Source of the DNA: Alphaproteobacteria bacterium
GTDB taxonomy: Bacteria; Bacteroidota; Bacteroidia; Chitinophagales; Chitinophagaceae
Direction: 5' to 3'
Length of the DNA stretch: 64,000 nucleotides
Assembly: GCA_030053915.1 (NCBI GenBank)
Contig: JASGCT010000002.1
Location: 58,780 to 122,779, forward strand
Part shown: positions 1-7,144 of the stretch, piece by piece
How the letters are laid out: each line of letters opens with the position of its first letter
Position numbering within the stretch: the first letter of the stretch is position 1
Notes under the pieces: model-generated
The model's database searches: none
Seen by the model: the letters and a program-made list of their open reading frames with translations, nothing else
What the model was told of the DNA's origin: nothing
Program-made: the position numbers and the translations under genes

Positions 1-1
1 A

Positions 2-88
2 TGGGTTAAAACAAACAAAAAAACACTTCAAGATTTAATATTACAAGATAATTTAGTTTTATTTAATGAATCCGGGTTTCGTCCTTAA
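2..88 (+). CDS. 3' end of an unidentified gene (partial)
   Basis: The reading frame starting at base 2 is open for 28 codons from the window edge and stops at 86-88. The residues are polar and lysine/leucine-rich and do not match a family I recognise. It is the only frame that could carry an upstream coding sequence into the window, and a promoter for the next gene lies beyond its stop at 156-163. It may equally be non-coding; the call rests only on frame openness at the edge. Confidence 0.3.
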   Translation, partial: WVKTNKKTLQDLILQDNLVLFNESGFRP

Positions 89-155
89 ATTACGAATAAC
101 TTCTAGATTTCATAATAAAACTAAAATTAAAATTAAAACTTATTTCTTTTTTATT

Positions 156-163
156 TATATTTG
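156..163 (+). promoter_or_regulatory. -7 promoter element TATATTTG for the DUF2007-cdsA pair
   Basis: TATATTTG matches the Bacteroidota sigma-70 -7 consensus TAnnTTTG and lies 13 bases before the ATG at 177. It argues against the longer in-frame start at 66. No clear -33 TTG was seen. Confidence 0.55.
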
Positions 164-176
164 CCAAAAATTATTT

Positions 177-377
177 ATGAATTGGAAAACAGTGTTTAAA
201 TCGGACAACGATGTTCATGTCAATATTGTTGTTGGGCATCTCGAAAAAGTGGCTATTCCATTTGAAGTGTTAAATAAAAAAGATAGTTCCTATATATTTT
301 TAGGAATGGTTGAAGTACTAGTACCAAAAGAATATTTTGAAAAAGCGGAACATGAACTAAGTATGTTAAAATTGTAA
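177..377 (+). CDS. DUF2007-like small protein
   Basis: The protein has 66 residues from the ATG at 177, chosen because a good promoter (156-163) sits inside the longer open frame that begins at 66. It starts MNWKTVFKS and ends with a short amphipathic helix after a VEVLVPKEYFEKAE segment. The shape (short beta strands, a central ligand-pocket-like hydrophobic region, a C-terminal helix reading as a set of residue contacts for self-association) agrees with the DUF2007 family, small proteins thought to have a PII-like fold; the role is unknown. The stop is one base before the cdsA start, so the two are surely co-transcribed and probably translationally coupled. Confidence 0.6.
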   Translation: MNWKTVFKSDNDVHVNIVVGHLEKVAIPFEVLNKKDSSYIFLGMVEVLVPKEYFEKAEHELSMLKL

Positions 378-378
378 C

Positions 379-1260
379 ATGCCCTTACATCTTAAAACAT
401 TTTACACCCGCTCTATTTCTGCTCTGGTTTTTGTTGCTGTCATGTTTTTGGGTTTATTAGGTGGAGAATTTTATTTTTACGGTCTTGTAGTTCTAATTCA
501 TAGTGGGTGTCATTTAGAATATATTAAAATTATTCACAAAATTTATAGCAAACCTTTAACATGGCGTTTTAATTTGTTATACCTTGGTTTTATCAGCCTT
601 GTAGGCGGAATTATGTATGTGGCTTTTTTTTATTATTTTGATAGTTTAATAAGAATAACTTGTCTCATGTACCTCGTTTTTGGGGGTCTTTTAATATTTT
701 ATTTTTTAAATAAAAAACCATTGCCATATTGGTATGCTATTAGTTTTGGGTGGACTTATATTACAATGGCTTTATTTATATTATTTGTATTTTTTAAATG
801 GTCTTTAGAGTATTCTAAAGCCGCCTCTTTTTTTGGCGATGAACCTAAAGTATGGTTTAATATACCACTTTTTATTTTTGCTAATTTATGGATAAACGAC
901 ACCGGGGCTTATCTTGGAGGCTCGTTATTCGGCAAAACAACATTTAGCAAATGGTCGCCCAAAAAAACAATTGAAGGCGTAACAATTGGTATTATCTTAG
1001 CAAGCATTTCAAGCTATTTTTATGGTTTCTATTTGATGGGAGCTGCTTATTCAAATTTATATCTACTCTTTTTTTCGATAATTATTACCTGTTTTGGAAC
1101 AATAGGCGACTTATTTGAAAGCTTTTTAAAAAGAAAAGCTCACATTAAAGATAGTGGCTATATTATGCCAGGGCATGGTGGTTTTTTAGACCGATTTGAT
1201 TCTTTACTATTTTCTACACATTTTTTAGCTTTAATATTCTTATTTTTAGAATTTGTTTAA
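379..1260 (+). CDS. cdsA: phosphatidate cytidylyltransferase
   Basis: This integral membrane enzyme makes CDP-diacylglycerol from phosphatidic acid and CTP, the branch point of phospholipid synthesis. The 293-residue protein has several hydrophobic segments, and its C-terminal part carries the CdsA signature: SFLKRKAHIKDSG, then PGHGGFLDRFDS, containing the conserved Lys-Arg, Lys-Asp and Asp-Arg-x-Asp residues that bind the nucleotide and metal. Length fits the family (about 270-300). It begins one base after the DUF2007-like gene stop, so it depends on that gene's promoter. The following gene has its own promoter at 1312-1319. Confidence 0.95.
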   Translation: MPLHLKTFYTRSISALVFVAVMFLGLLGGEFYFYGLVVLIHSGCHLEYIKIIHKIYSKPLTWRFNLLYLGFISLVGGIMYVAFFYYFDSLIRITCLMYLVFGGLLIFYFLNKKPLPYWYAISFGWTYITMALFILFVFFKWSLEYSKAASFFGDEPKVWFNIPLFIFANLWINDTGAYLGGSLFGKTTFSKWSPKKTIEGVTIGIILASISSYFYGFYLMGAAYSNLYLLFFSIIITCFGTIGDLFESFLKRKAHIKDSGYIMPGHGGFLDRFDSLLFSTHFLALIFLFLEFV

Positions 1261-1287
1261 AATTTTAACAAAAATTTGGTGATTTTT

Positions 1288-1319
1288 TTTGATTCTCTCA
1301 AAAAAAAGTAGTACCTTTG
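1288..1319 (+). promoter_or_regulatory. gldJ promoter (-33 TTTG, -7 TACCTTTG)
   Basis: TTTG at 1288-1291 and TACCTTTG at 1312-1319 are separated by 20 bases, matching the Bacteroidota promoter layout. The ATG follows 29 bases after the -7 element. Confidence 0.75.
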
Positions 1320-1348
1320 TACTCTATAATTATAAATTTTAATACTTT

Positions 1349-2977
1349 ATGAGTAAAATAATTAAAAAAACTACCCTCTTTACCCTTATTATTATGGTTG
1401 TTATAGCCTGTAATAATAAGCATATTTTAGAGCAACATAGTGCGTTTTCGCCAACTACAGGTTGGGATTATGATAATTTTAGGGGTGTCTCGAATCCAAG
1501 TGGCGTTTTTTATAGTACCCCACCCGGTATGGTATTTATAAAAGGAAGTATGTTTAAAATGGGCGCCGATCAGCAAGATGTTAGAGATAATTGGAATACT
1601 TTTACAAAACGCGCCACAGTAAATAGTTATTATATTGATAGAGTTGAAGTTACAAATATTGCTTATAAAGAATATATCGACTGGCTCGAAACAACTTTTA
1701 TTGCAAATACCGCCATTCCAAAAGATAAACTTAAAGACGTTTCTAAAATATATAAAGATGCCTTACCAGACTCTCTGTGTTGGAGAGACCCATTAGCCTA
1801 TAACGAACCTCTTGTAGAAGAATACTTTCATGCACCAGCCTTTCATAACTACCCAGTAGTTGGGGTTAGTTGGAATCAAGCTACTAACTTTTGTAAATGG
1901 CGCACTAATAGAGTTAATGAAAACATCCTTGTTTCTAAAGGTTATATTTTGTCAAAACCAGACAAAAATTCAAAAGAAGCCCAAGAAATTAAAGTGAAAC
2001 CAACCGTTACGCCAAAAAGTAAAAAAGGTGGCTTAAAACTACAGCCAGTTGCACCGGCTCAAGCCAATATTACCCCAACCAATACCGCAGCAGCCGATTC
2101 ATCACTATTATCACCGCCATGGGTTAAAGAAATTTTTGATACCAAATCTTACAAAATTGGCGAATATACCCCAAAATATCAACCCTCAAATAAAGGCAGA
2201 AAAAATGCAATAAACGAAGGCATCATGTTTCCCGATTACCGATTACCCACTGAAGCTGAATGGGAATATGCCGCAAGTGCTACCATACACGACTTCCCAA
2301 CCCAAGACAAAAAAAGCAAAAAAGTTGTTGAAAGCCAAGAACTTGTAACTTTAAGAAAAATAAACGTTTTTGGTAATAATAATATTTTAAATTATGATTA
2401 TAATAATTATAATTTTAAACGAAATAATGGTAATTATGCTGGAACTTTAGGCGAAAAATCTGATGATAATATTTTTCCTGGAAATGTGTATTCATACTTA
2501 CCTAATGTGTTCGGACTTTATAATATGCTTGGCAATGTAAGCGAGTGGGTGAACGATGTTTATAGACCTTATAGTAATATTGATGAATCAGACATTAATC
2601 CATTCCGTGGTAATGTTTTTACAGAACCCAATAGTGGTAATGGTGCTGGTACTATGCGCGACAATCAAGGAAATATCAAAACACGATTGCAAAGCAATGT
2701 AGAGGTTAGAGATAGAACTAATTATACAACTGCCGACAATATTGATTATAAAGATGGCGACGTGAATAGTAATGCCTATTATAACTTTGGTGCAGCTACT
2801 TTAATAAACGACAACTCAAGAATTTATAAAGGTGGTAGTTGGAACGATCGCTCCTATTGGCTTAACCCCGGCAATAAGCGCTATTTAGACCAAGCCAAAA
2901 GTACTGCAACAATAGGATTTAGATGTGCTATGAGCCACTATTCATCAGCCAATAATTCACAAAATAATTTAAAATAA
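1349..2977 (+). CDS. gldJ: GldJ-family gliding-motility/type 9 secretion lipoprotein
   Basis: A 542-residue lipoprotein of the formylglycine-generating-enzyme/sulfatase-modifying fold. The signal sequence ends in a lipobox with Cys21 (VVIACNN), so it is anchored to a membrane outside the cytoplasm. The fold is recognisable by PPGMVFIKG near residue 58, VEVTNIAYKEYIDWL near 105, WRDPLAYNEPLVEEYF, YPVVGVSWNQATNFCKWRTNRVNE, LPTEAEWEYAA, LGNVSEWVND and GGSWNDR/GFRCA at the C terminus. The block pairing LAYNEP with FCKWRT is the GldJ rather than GldK form. GldJ is required for gliding and type 9 secretion in Flavobacterium. A Lys/Pro/Ala-rich insert (about residues 205-250) breaks the domain. It heads a + strand run with ispF, murF, DUF2480 and ydcZ; murF after gldJ-like genes is a known Bacteroidota neighbourhood. 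Confidence 0.85.
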   Translation: MSKIIKKTTLFTLIIMVVIACNNKHILEQHSAFSPTTGWDYDNFRGVSNPSGVFYSTPPGMVFIKGSMFKMGADQQDVRDNWNTFTKRATVNSYYIDRVEVTNIAYKEYIDWLETTFIANTAIPKDKLKDVSKIYKDALPDSLCWRDPLAYNEPLVEEYFHAPAFHNYPVVGVSWNQATNFCKWRTNRVNENILVSKGYILSKPDKNSKEAQEIKVKPTVTPKSKKGGLKLQPVAPAQANITPTNTAAADSSLLSPPWVKEIFDTKSYKIGEYTPKYQPSNKGRKNAINEGIMFPDYRLPTEAEWEYAASATIHDFPTQDKKSKKVVESQELVTLRKINVFGNNNILNYDYNNYNFKRNNGNYAGTLGEKSDDNIFPGNVYSYLPNVFGLYNMLGNVSEWVNDVYRPYSNIDESDINPFRGNVFTEPNSGNGAGTMRDNQGNIKTRLQSNVEVRDRTNYTTADNIDYKDGDVNSNAYYNFGAATLINDNSRIYKGGSWNDRSYWLNPGNKRYLDQAKSTATIGFRCAMSHYSSANNSQNNLK

Positions 2978-2987
2978 CTTCATATTT

Positions 2988-3485
2988 ATGAAGTTAAGAA
3001 TTGGTAATGGTATCGATTTTCATCGTTTAATTAAAGGGAGACCATTTTTTTTAGGCGGTGTACTAATACCCTGCGCATTTGGTCCAGAAGCGCATAGCGA
3101 TGGCGATGTGTTGCTTCATGCAATTTGTGACGCATTATTAGGTGCGTTGTCGTTGGGTGATATTGGCTTGCATTTCCCTAATTCCGACCCAAAATATAAA
3201 AATATTGATAGTAAAATTTTATTATCAGAAACTAATAATCTTATATTAAATAATGGTTACAAAATCAATAATATTGACACTACAGTTTGTTTAGAAAATC
3301 CCAAAATAAAACCCTATACTATAGCCATGCAACAAGCCATTGCCTCTGTATTAAATATATCGGTTAACAATATTTCTATTAAAGCCACCACAACTGAAAA
3401 GCTAGGATTTATCGGACGCCAAGAAGGCGTCATGGCAACAGCAACTTGCTTATTAATTACAAACGATACAATTTATGGAAATTGA
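2988..3485 (+). CDS. ispF: 2-C-methyl-D-erythritol 2,4-cyclodiphosphate synthase
   Basis: IspF is the MEP-pathway enzyme that cyclises CDP-methylerythritol 2-phosphate with release of CMP for isoprenoid synthesis. At 165 residues it is full length. Visible motifs are GIDFHRL (metal-binding Asp and His) at the N terminus, HSDGDVLLHAICDALLGA (third metal ligand), DIGLHFPNSDP, and the C-terminal KATTTEKLGFIGRQEG loop that binds the cytidine diphosphate. It starts 10 bases after gldJ and its 3' end overlaps the murF start by 11 bases, so translation is likely coupled. Confidence 0.96.
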   Translation: MKLRIGNGIDFHRLIKGRPFFLGGVLIPCAFGPEAHSDGDVLLHAICDALLGALSLGDIGLHFPNSDPKYKNIDSKILLSETNNLILNNGYKINNIDTTVCLENPKIKPYTIAMQQAIASVLNISVNNISIKATTTEKLGFIGRQEGVMATATCLLITNDTIYGN

Positions 3486-4752
3486 CGATTTATATCAAAT
3501 TTATTTAAAATACCCACAGGTATTTACTGATACAAGACGTATTATTAAAAATGGAATTTATTTCGCTTTAAAAGGCGAGCACTTTAATGGGAACGATTAT
3601 GCTTTAGAAGCCCTTGAAAAAGGTGCAGCATGGGCAGTAGTAGATTCACCCAATCTCATAAATGCACCCCATTGTTATTATGTTACAGATGTTCTAAAAA
3701 CATTACAAAATCTTTCAAAATATCATCGTCAAAAATTTAAAATTCCTTTCATTGCCATCACAGGCTCTAATGGCAAAACTACTACCAAAGAACTTATAGC
3801 AGCTGTGTTAAAAACTACATTTAAAATTCATTTTACTCAAGGTAATCTTAACAATCATATTGGTATTCCTTTAACACTCCTTGCAACGCCCTTAGATTGC
3901 GAATTAGCCATTATTGAAATGGGGGCAAATCATCAATTAGAAATTGCTGATTACTGTAACTATGTCATGCCAACCCATGGCATTATTACCAATTGTGGAA
4001 AAGCCCATTTAGAAGGCTTTGGTTCTGAAGAGGGTGTTAAAAAAGGTAAAGGAGAGCTTTTCGATTTTTTAACATCCCATGATGGCACTGCTTTTGTAAA
4101 TAGCGCTGAAAAATATTTAGTAGATATGGCAAAAAACATTAAGTCCCTTGTGTATTATCAAAATCAACAAAATACCGTTTTTGCCCAACTCATCTCCGCC
4201 CATCCCACCTTAAACATAAAACTATCTATAGATTCTAATATAATAGATATACAAACCCATTTAGCTGGTTCTTATAATTTAGCCAATCTTGCTACAGCCG
4301 GTGCTATAGGGCATTTTTTTAAAGTCCCTACATTAAAAATAAAAGAAGCTTTAGAACATTATATGCCCGTCAATCAACGTTCACAAGTTGTCAGCTGGCA
4401 TTCCAATACCGTATTATTAGATGCTTACAATGCCAACCCTTCGTCTATGCAAGTGGCAATAGAAAATTTTGCAACCATCCATCATCCTAAAAAAGTTTTA
4501 TGCCTTGGCGCCATGAAAGAACTTGGCATTGCTAAAGAGTTAGAGCATGTTCATCTTATACATACTGTTCAAAAATATTCATGGCATTGGGTAGCCTTGG
4601 TGGGCGAAGAATTTAAAAATCTACCTCACCCATTTGCTTATTTTAATTCTATAGACGATTTAAAAACATATCTAAAAACAGAACCCCTAGAACATAGTTA
4701 TATTTTATTAAAAGGCTCTCGTAGCACTCACATGGATACTTTAATTCAATAA
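3475..4752 (+). CDS. murF: UDP-N-acetylmuramoyl-tripeptide--D-alanyl-D-alanine ligase
   Basis: MurF adds D-Ala-D-Ala to the UDP-MurNAc-tripeptide, the last cytoplasmic peptide step of peptidoglycan synthesis. The 425-residue protein shows the N-terminal substrate domain (DTRRIIKNGIYFALKGEHFNG), the Mur ligase P-loop TGSNGKTTTKE at about residue 105, the EMGANHQLEI metal-binding block, and the C-terminal LLDAYNANPSSM motif. The start lies inside ispF (11-base overlap) and the stop is 6 bases before the DUF2480 gene. Confidence 0.95.
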   Translation: MEIDDLYQIYLKYPQVFTDTRRIIKNGIYFALKGEHFNGNDYALEALEKGAAWAVVDSPNLINAPHCYYVTDVLKTLQNLSKYHRQKFKIPFIAITGSNGKTTTKELIAAVLKTTFKIHFTQGNLNNHIGIPLTLLATPLDCELAIIEMGANHQLEIADYCNYVMPTHGIITNCGKAHLEGFGSEEGVKKGKGELFDFLTSHDGTAFVNSAEKYLVDMAKNIKSLVYYQNQQNTVFAQLISAHPTLNIKLSIDSNIIDIQTHLAGSYNLANLATAGAIGHFFKVPTLKIKEALEHYMPVNQRSQVVSWHSNTVLLDAYNANPSSMQVAIENFATIHHPKKVLCLGAMKELGIAKELEHVHLIHTVQKYSWHWVALVGEEFKNLPHPFAYFNSIDDLKTYLKTEPLEHSYILLKGSRSTHMDTLIQ

Positions 4753-4758
4753 ATAATT

Positions 4759-5265
4759 ATGATACAAAATAAAATCAGCGAAGCTGCTCTAGAAACACTT
4801 GATTTATTAAGTTTAGCACCATTAAATAACATTCTTGAATTTGATATTAAGCCTTTTTTATATCAAGAACTTATTTTAAAAGAAAAAGATTTTAGACAAC
4901 AAATAAAAGACTTCAATTTTGAGCCGTTTAGACATAAAATTGTGGCTGTGTTTTGCTCAGTAGATGCAATTGTGCCAGTTTGGGCATTTATGATCATTGC
5001 CCATTTTTTAGAAAATGTACATGCTGAATCTTATTTTGGTGATAAAGAGACAATCGTCAATCAAATTATTTTAAACAGAATTACAACATTAAAGTCTGAA
5101 AACTATCAAGATAAAAGAGTTGTTGTTAAAGGCTGTGGTCACCTTGCATTAAACCCTGAAGTTTATATGGCAATCACCCAATTTTTAAAACCTGTTGCTA
5201 AATCTATTTTTTACGGCGAACCTTGCAGTACAGTACCTATATTTAAAAAACAAATTAATTTTTAA
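4759..5265 (+). CDS. DUF2480 family protein
   Basis: A 168-residue cytoplasmic protein of DUF2480, a family confined to Bacteroidota with no assigned function. Recognisable blocks are EFDIKPFLYQELILKEKDFR, CSVDAIVPVWAFMII, the strand KRVVVKGCGHLALNPEVY and the C-terminal KSIFYGEPCSTVPIFK. The conserved Cys residues in the last two blocks suggest metal binding or redox activity, which is inference. There is no signal peptide. It follows murF by 6 bases and precedes a DMT-type transporter by 18. Confidence 0.85.
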   Translation: MIQNKISEAALETLDLLSLAPLNNILEFDIKPFLYQELILKEKDFRQQIKDFNFEPFRHKIVAVFCSVDAIVPVWAFMIIAHFLENVHAESYFGDKETIVNQIILNRITTLKSENYQDKRVVVKGCGHLALNPEVYMAITQFLKPVAKSIFYGEPCSTVPIFKKQINF

Positions 5266-5283
5266 CAATATAAACAAATTATT

Positions 5284-5727
5284 ATGGACAAAATTGTATG
5301 GCTTATTGCCGTTATTTTAGTTGGTATAGGATTGCCAATACAAGGTGGATTGATCAATAAAATGTCAAAAGAAATATCAAGTCCTATTTGGGCTTCAATT
5401 ATTTCTGTATGCGTTACGGTGTTATTGTATCTCGTTTATGCATTGGTTACTAAACAACCGTCGCCTCAAATTCCAATTTACAAAACTACACCAATTACTT
5501 GGATAGCTGGTTTTTTTGGTGGTATGTATATTTTAATTAGTTCCATGGCATTTTCTAGGTTAGGTGCAGCATTTACTTTTGCTTGTTTATTAGCAGGTCA
5601 AATGTTTATGAGTGTCATTATGGATCACTTTAAGATTTTAGTTCCAGAGATTAAACCTATCAATATTTATAGAATTATTGCACTAATAATGATCTTTGGA
5701 GGTGTTTATTTGCTTAAAAAATATTAA
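5284..5727 (+). CDS. DMT-family transporter, YdcZ/DUF606 type
   Basis: The 147-residue protein has four or five hydrophobic helices, beginning IVWLIAVILVGIGLPIQGGLINKMSKE. The short four-to-five-helix form, the GLPIQGGLN-like N terminus and the glycine-rich AAFTFACLLAGQMFMSVIMDHF segment fit the YdcZ (DUF606) branch of the drug/metabolite transporter superfamily, whose members usually act as dimers. The substrate is not deducible. It is the last gene of the gldJ run; a hairpin-forming stretch follows. Confidence 0.75.
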   Translation: MDKIVWLIAVILVGIGLPIQGGLINKMSKEISSPIWASIISVCVTVLLYLVYALVTKQPSPQIPIYKTTPITWIAGFFGGMYILISSMAFSRLGAAFTFACLLAGQMFMSVIMDHFKILVPEIKPINIYRIIALIMIFGGVYLLKKY

Positions 5728-5750
5728 TAACAAAATTTCTTACCAAAATC

Positions 5751-5794
5751 AGGTCTTAAATGTTGATAATAAAATTTTAGACCTTGTTGGGTCT
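5751..5794. other. overlapping alternative hairpins between ydcZ and nuoG
   Basis: AGGTCTTAAA at 5751-5760 pairs with TTTTAGACCT at 5775-5784 (one mismatch). The right arm can instead pair AGACC (5779-5783) with GGTCT (5790-5794) across a 6-base loop. The two pairings exclude each other. It may be the ydcZ terminator; no clean T-run follows. The remainder of the 247-base gap is AT-rich with nothing else recognisable before the nuoG promoter. Confidence 0.35.
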
Positions 5795-5947
5795 TTCAAC
5801 TGTGGTAAAAGGATATTAATATGTAAAGAATAACAAATAATTCATTTATAAACCTAAAAATTATTTTTAATTTACTGGGATTCCTGTGTTTTTTTTAAAT
5901 ACTTACAAAATTTGCGGACAAAAATATGAAATATGATTTTTTTTTTT

Positions 5948-5955
5948 TAATTTTG
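5948..5955 (+). promoter_or_regulatory. -7 element TAATTTTG for nuoG
   Basis: TAATTTTG fits TAnnTTTG and ends 19 bases before the nuoG ATG. A -33 TTG at the usual distance is not evident. Confidence 0.5.
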
Positions 5956-5974
5956 CAATATACAATTTAATTTT

Positions 5975-7093
5975 ATGACTGAAACTATAGCCCACCAATT
6001 GTTTAATGTAACAATTGATAATATTACAATCCAAGTTGAACCAGGAACAAGTATTTTACAAGCCGCTAGGTTAGTTGGTGGGGAGGTTGCACCCCCAGCC
6101 ATGTGTTATTATGAACCTTTAAAAGATAGTGGTGGTAAATGTAGAACCTGTTTAGTTGAAGTGGCTCAAGGTTCCACAAAAGACCCTAGACCTATGCCAA
6201 AATTAGTGGCTTCTTGCCGAACCACAGTGATGGACGGCATGGTAGTAAAAAATATTACCAGTGAAAAGGTTAAAGCTGCAAGGGCGGGTGTTGTAGAATT
6301 TTTATTGTTAAATCATCCCTTAGATTGCCCTATTTGCGACCAAGCCGGCGAATGTCATTTACAAGACTTATCATACGAGCACGGTGTAGAAAACTCAAGG
6401 AATGACTTTAAAAAAAGAATTTTTGAGCCAGTTGATTTGGGACCTCATATTCAACTTCACATGACGAGGTGTATTCTATGCTACCGTTGTGTGTTTACTG
6501 CCGACCAAGTATCTACATGTAGAAATCATGGTGTTTTAGACCGCGGCGACCACGCTCAAATTGCTACTTTTATTCAAAAAAATTTAGATAACGATTTTAT
6601 TGGTAATGTTATTGACGTCTGCCCTGTTGGTGCCTTAACCGATAAAACTTTTCGATTTAAAAACCGTGTTTGGTTTACTAAACCAGTAAATGCCCACCGT
6701 GCTTGCGAAACCCCAAATTGCTGTGGCGAAACCATCTTGTGGTTGCGTGGTGAGGAGGTTTTTAGAGTAACAGCCCGAAAAAACGAGTGGGGTGAAATTG
6801 AAAAATCTAACAAAACTCAAAAAACTGGTTGGATTTGTGATACCTGCAGATTTGATAAAAAAAATACGGCTGATTGGGCTATCGAGGGCTTAGCTGAAAT
6901 AAATAGACATTCTGTAATTGGACAAGGTAAATACTCTAATTTAGAGATCCCAGAAGAAACTTTTGAAAGCGTAATGCATGGTTCTAAACCACATCATTTG
7001 CTTGATATACACGAAGTTAGTAATGTCAATAGTCATCCTAAAGATCTTAGTCAAGCCAACCGACCCATGCACAGTCAAGACTTTGTATCCTAA
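5975..7093 (+). CDS. nuoG: NADH-quinone oxidoreductase subunit G, short Bacteroidota form
   Basis: A 372-residue electron-transfer subunit of complex I carrying iron-sulfur clusters only. In order: a [2Fe-2S] ferredoxin domain (MCYYEPLKDSGGKCRTCLVEV and the later SCR cysteine), the NuoG-type His/Cys [4Fe-4S] motif HPLDCPICDQAGECHLQD, the CILCYRC and CPVGAL cysteines, then a Mop-type Fe4S4 segment (CETPNCCGE...CDTC). It ends without the molybdopterin-like domain of classical 900-residue NuoG; this short form is usual in Bacteroidota. A Ser/His-rich tail of about 60 residues is unconserved-looking. Unusually it stands alone: no other nuo gene is adjacent, and nuoN is equally isolated at 51291. 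Confidence 0.9.
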   Translation: MTETIAHQLFNVTIDNITIQVEPGTSILQAARLVGGEVAPPAMCYYEPLKDSGGKCRTCLVEVAQGSTKDPRPMPKLVASCRTTVMDGMVVKNITSEKVKAARAGVVEFLLLNHPLDCPICDQAGECHLQDLSYEHGVENSRNDFKKRIFEPVDLGPHIQLHMTRCILCYRCVFTADQVSTCRNHGVLDRGDHAQIATFIQKNLDNDFIGNVIDVCPVGALTDKTFRFKNRVWFTKPVNAHRACETPNCCGETILWLRGEEVFRVTARKNEWGEIEKSNKTQKTGWICDTCRFDKKNTADWAIEGLAEINRHSVIGQGKYSNLEIPEETFESVMHGSKPHHLLDIHEVSNVNSHPKDLSQANRPMHSQDFVS

Positions 7094-7144
7094 AGTATCT
7101 TCAAGCAGAAATAGATTGGTTCGCGCCTAAAAAGAATGAAATCT

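Noticed and set aside
6574..6820. Two minus-strand open frames of 79 and 61 residues inside nuoG
   Set aside because: They are antisense to the conserved cysteine-rich part of nuoG, contain no family motif and have no promoter box.
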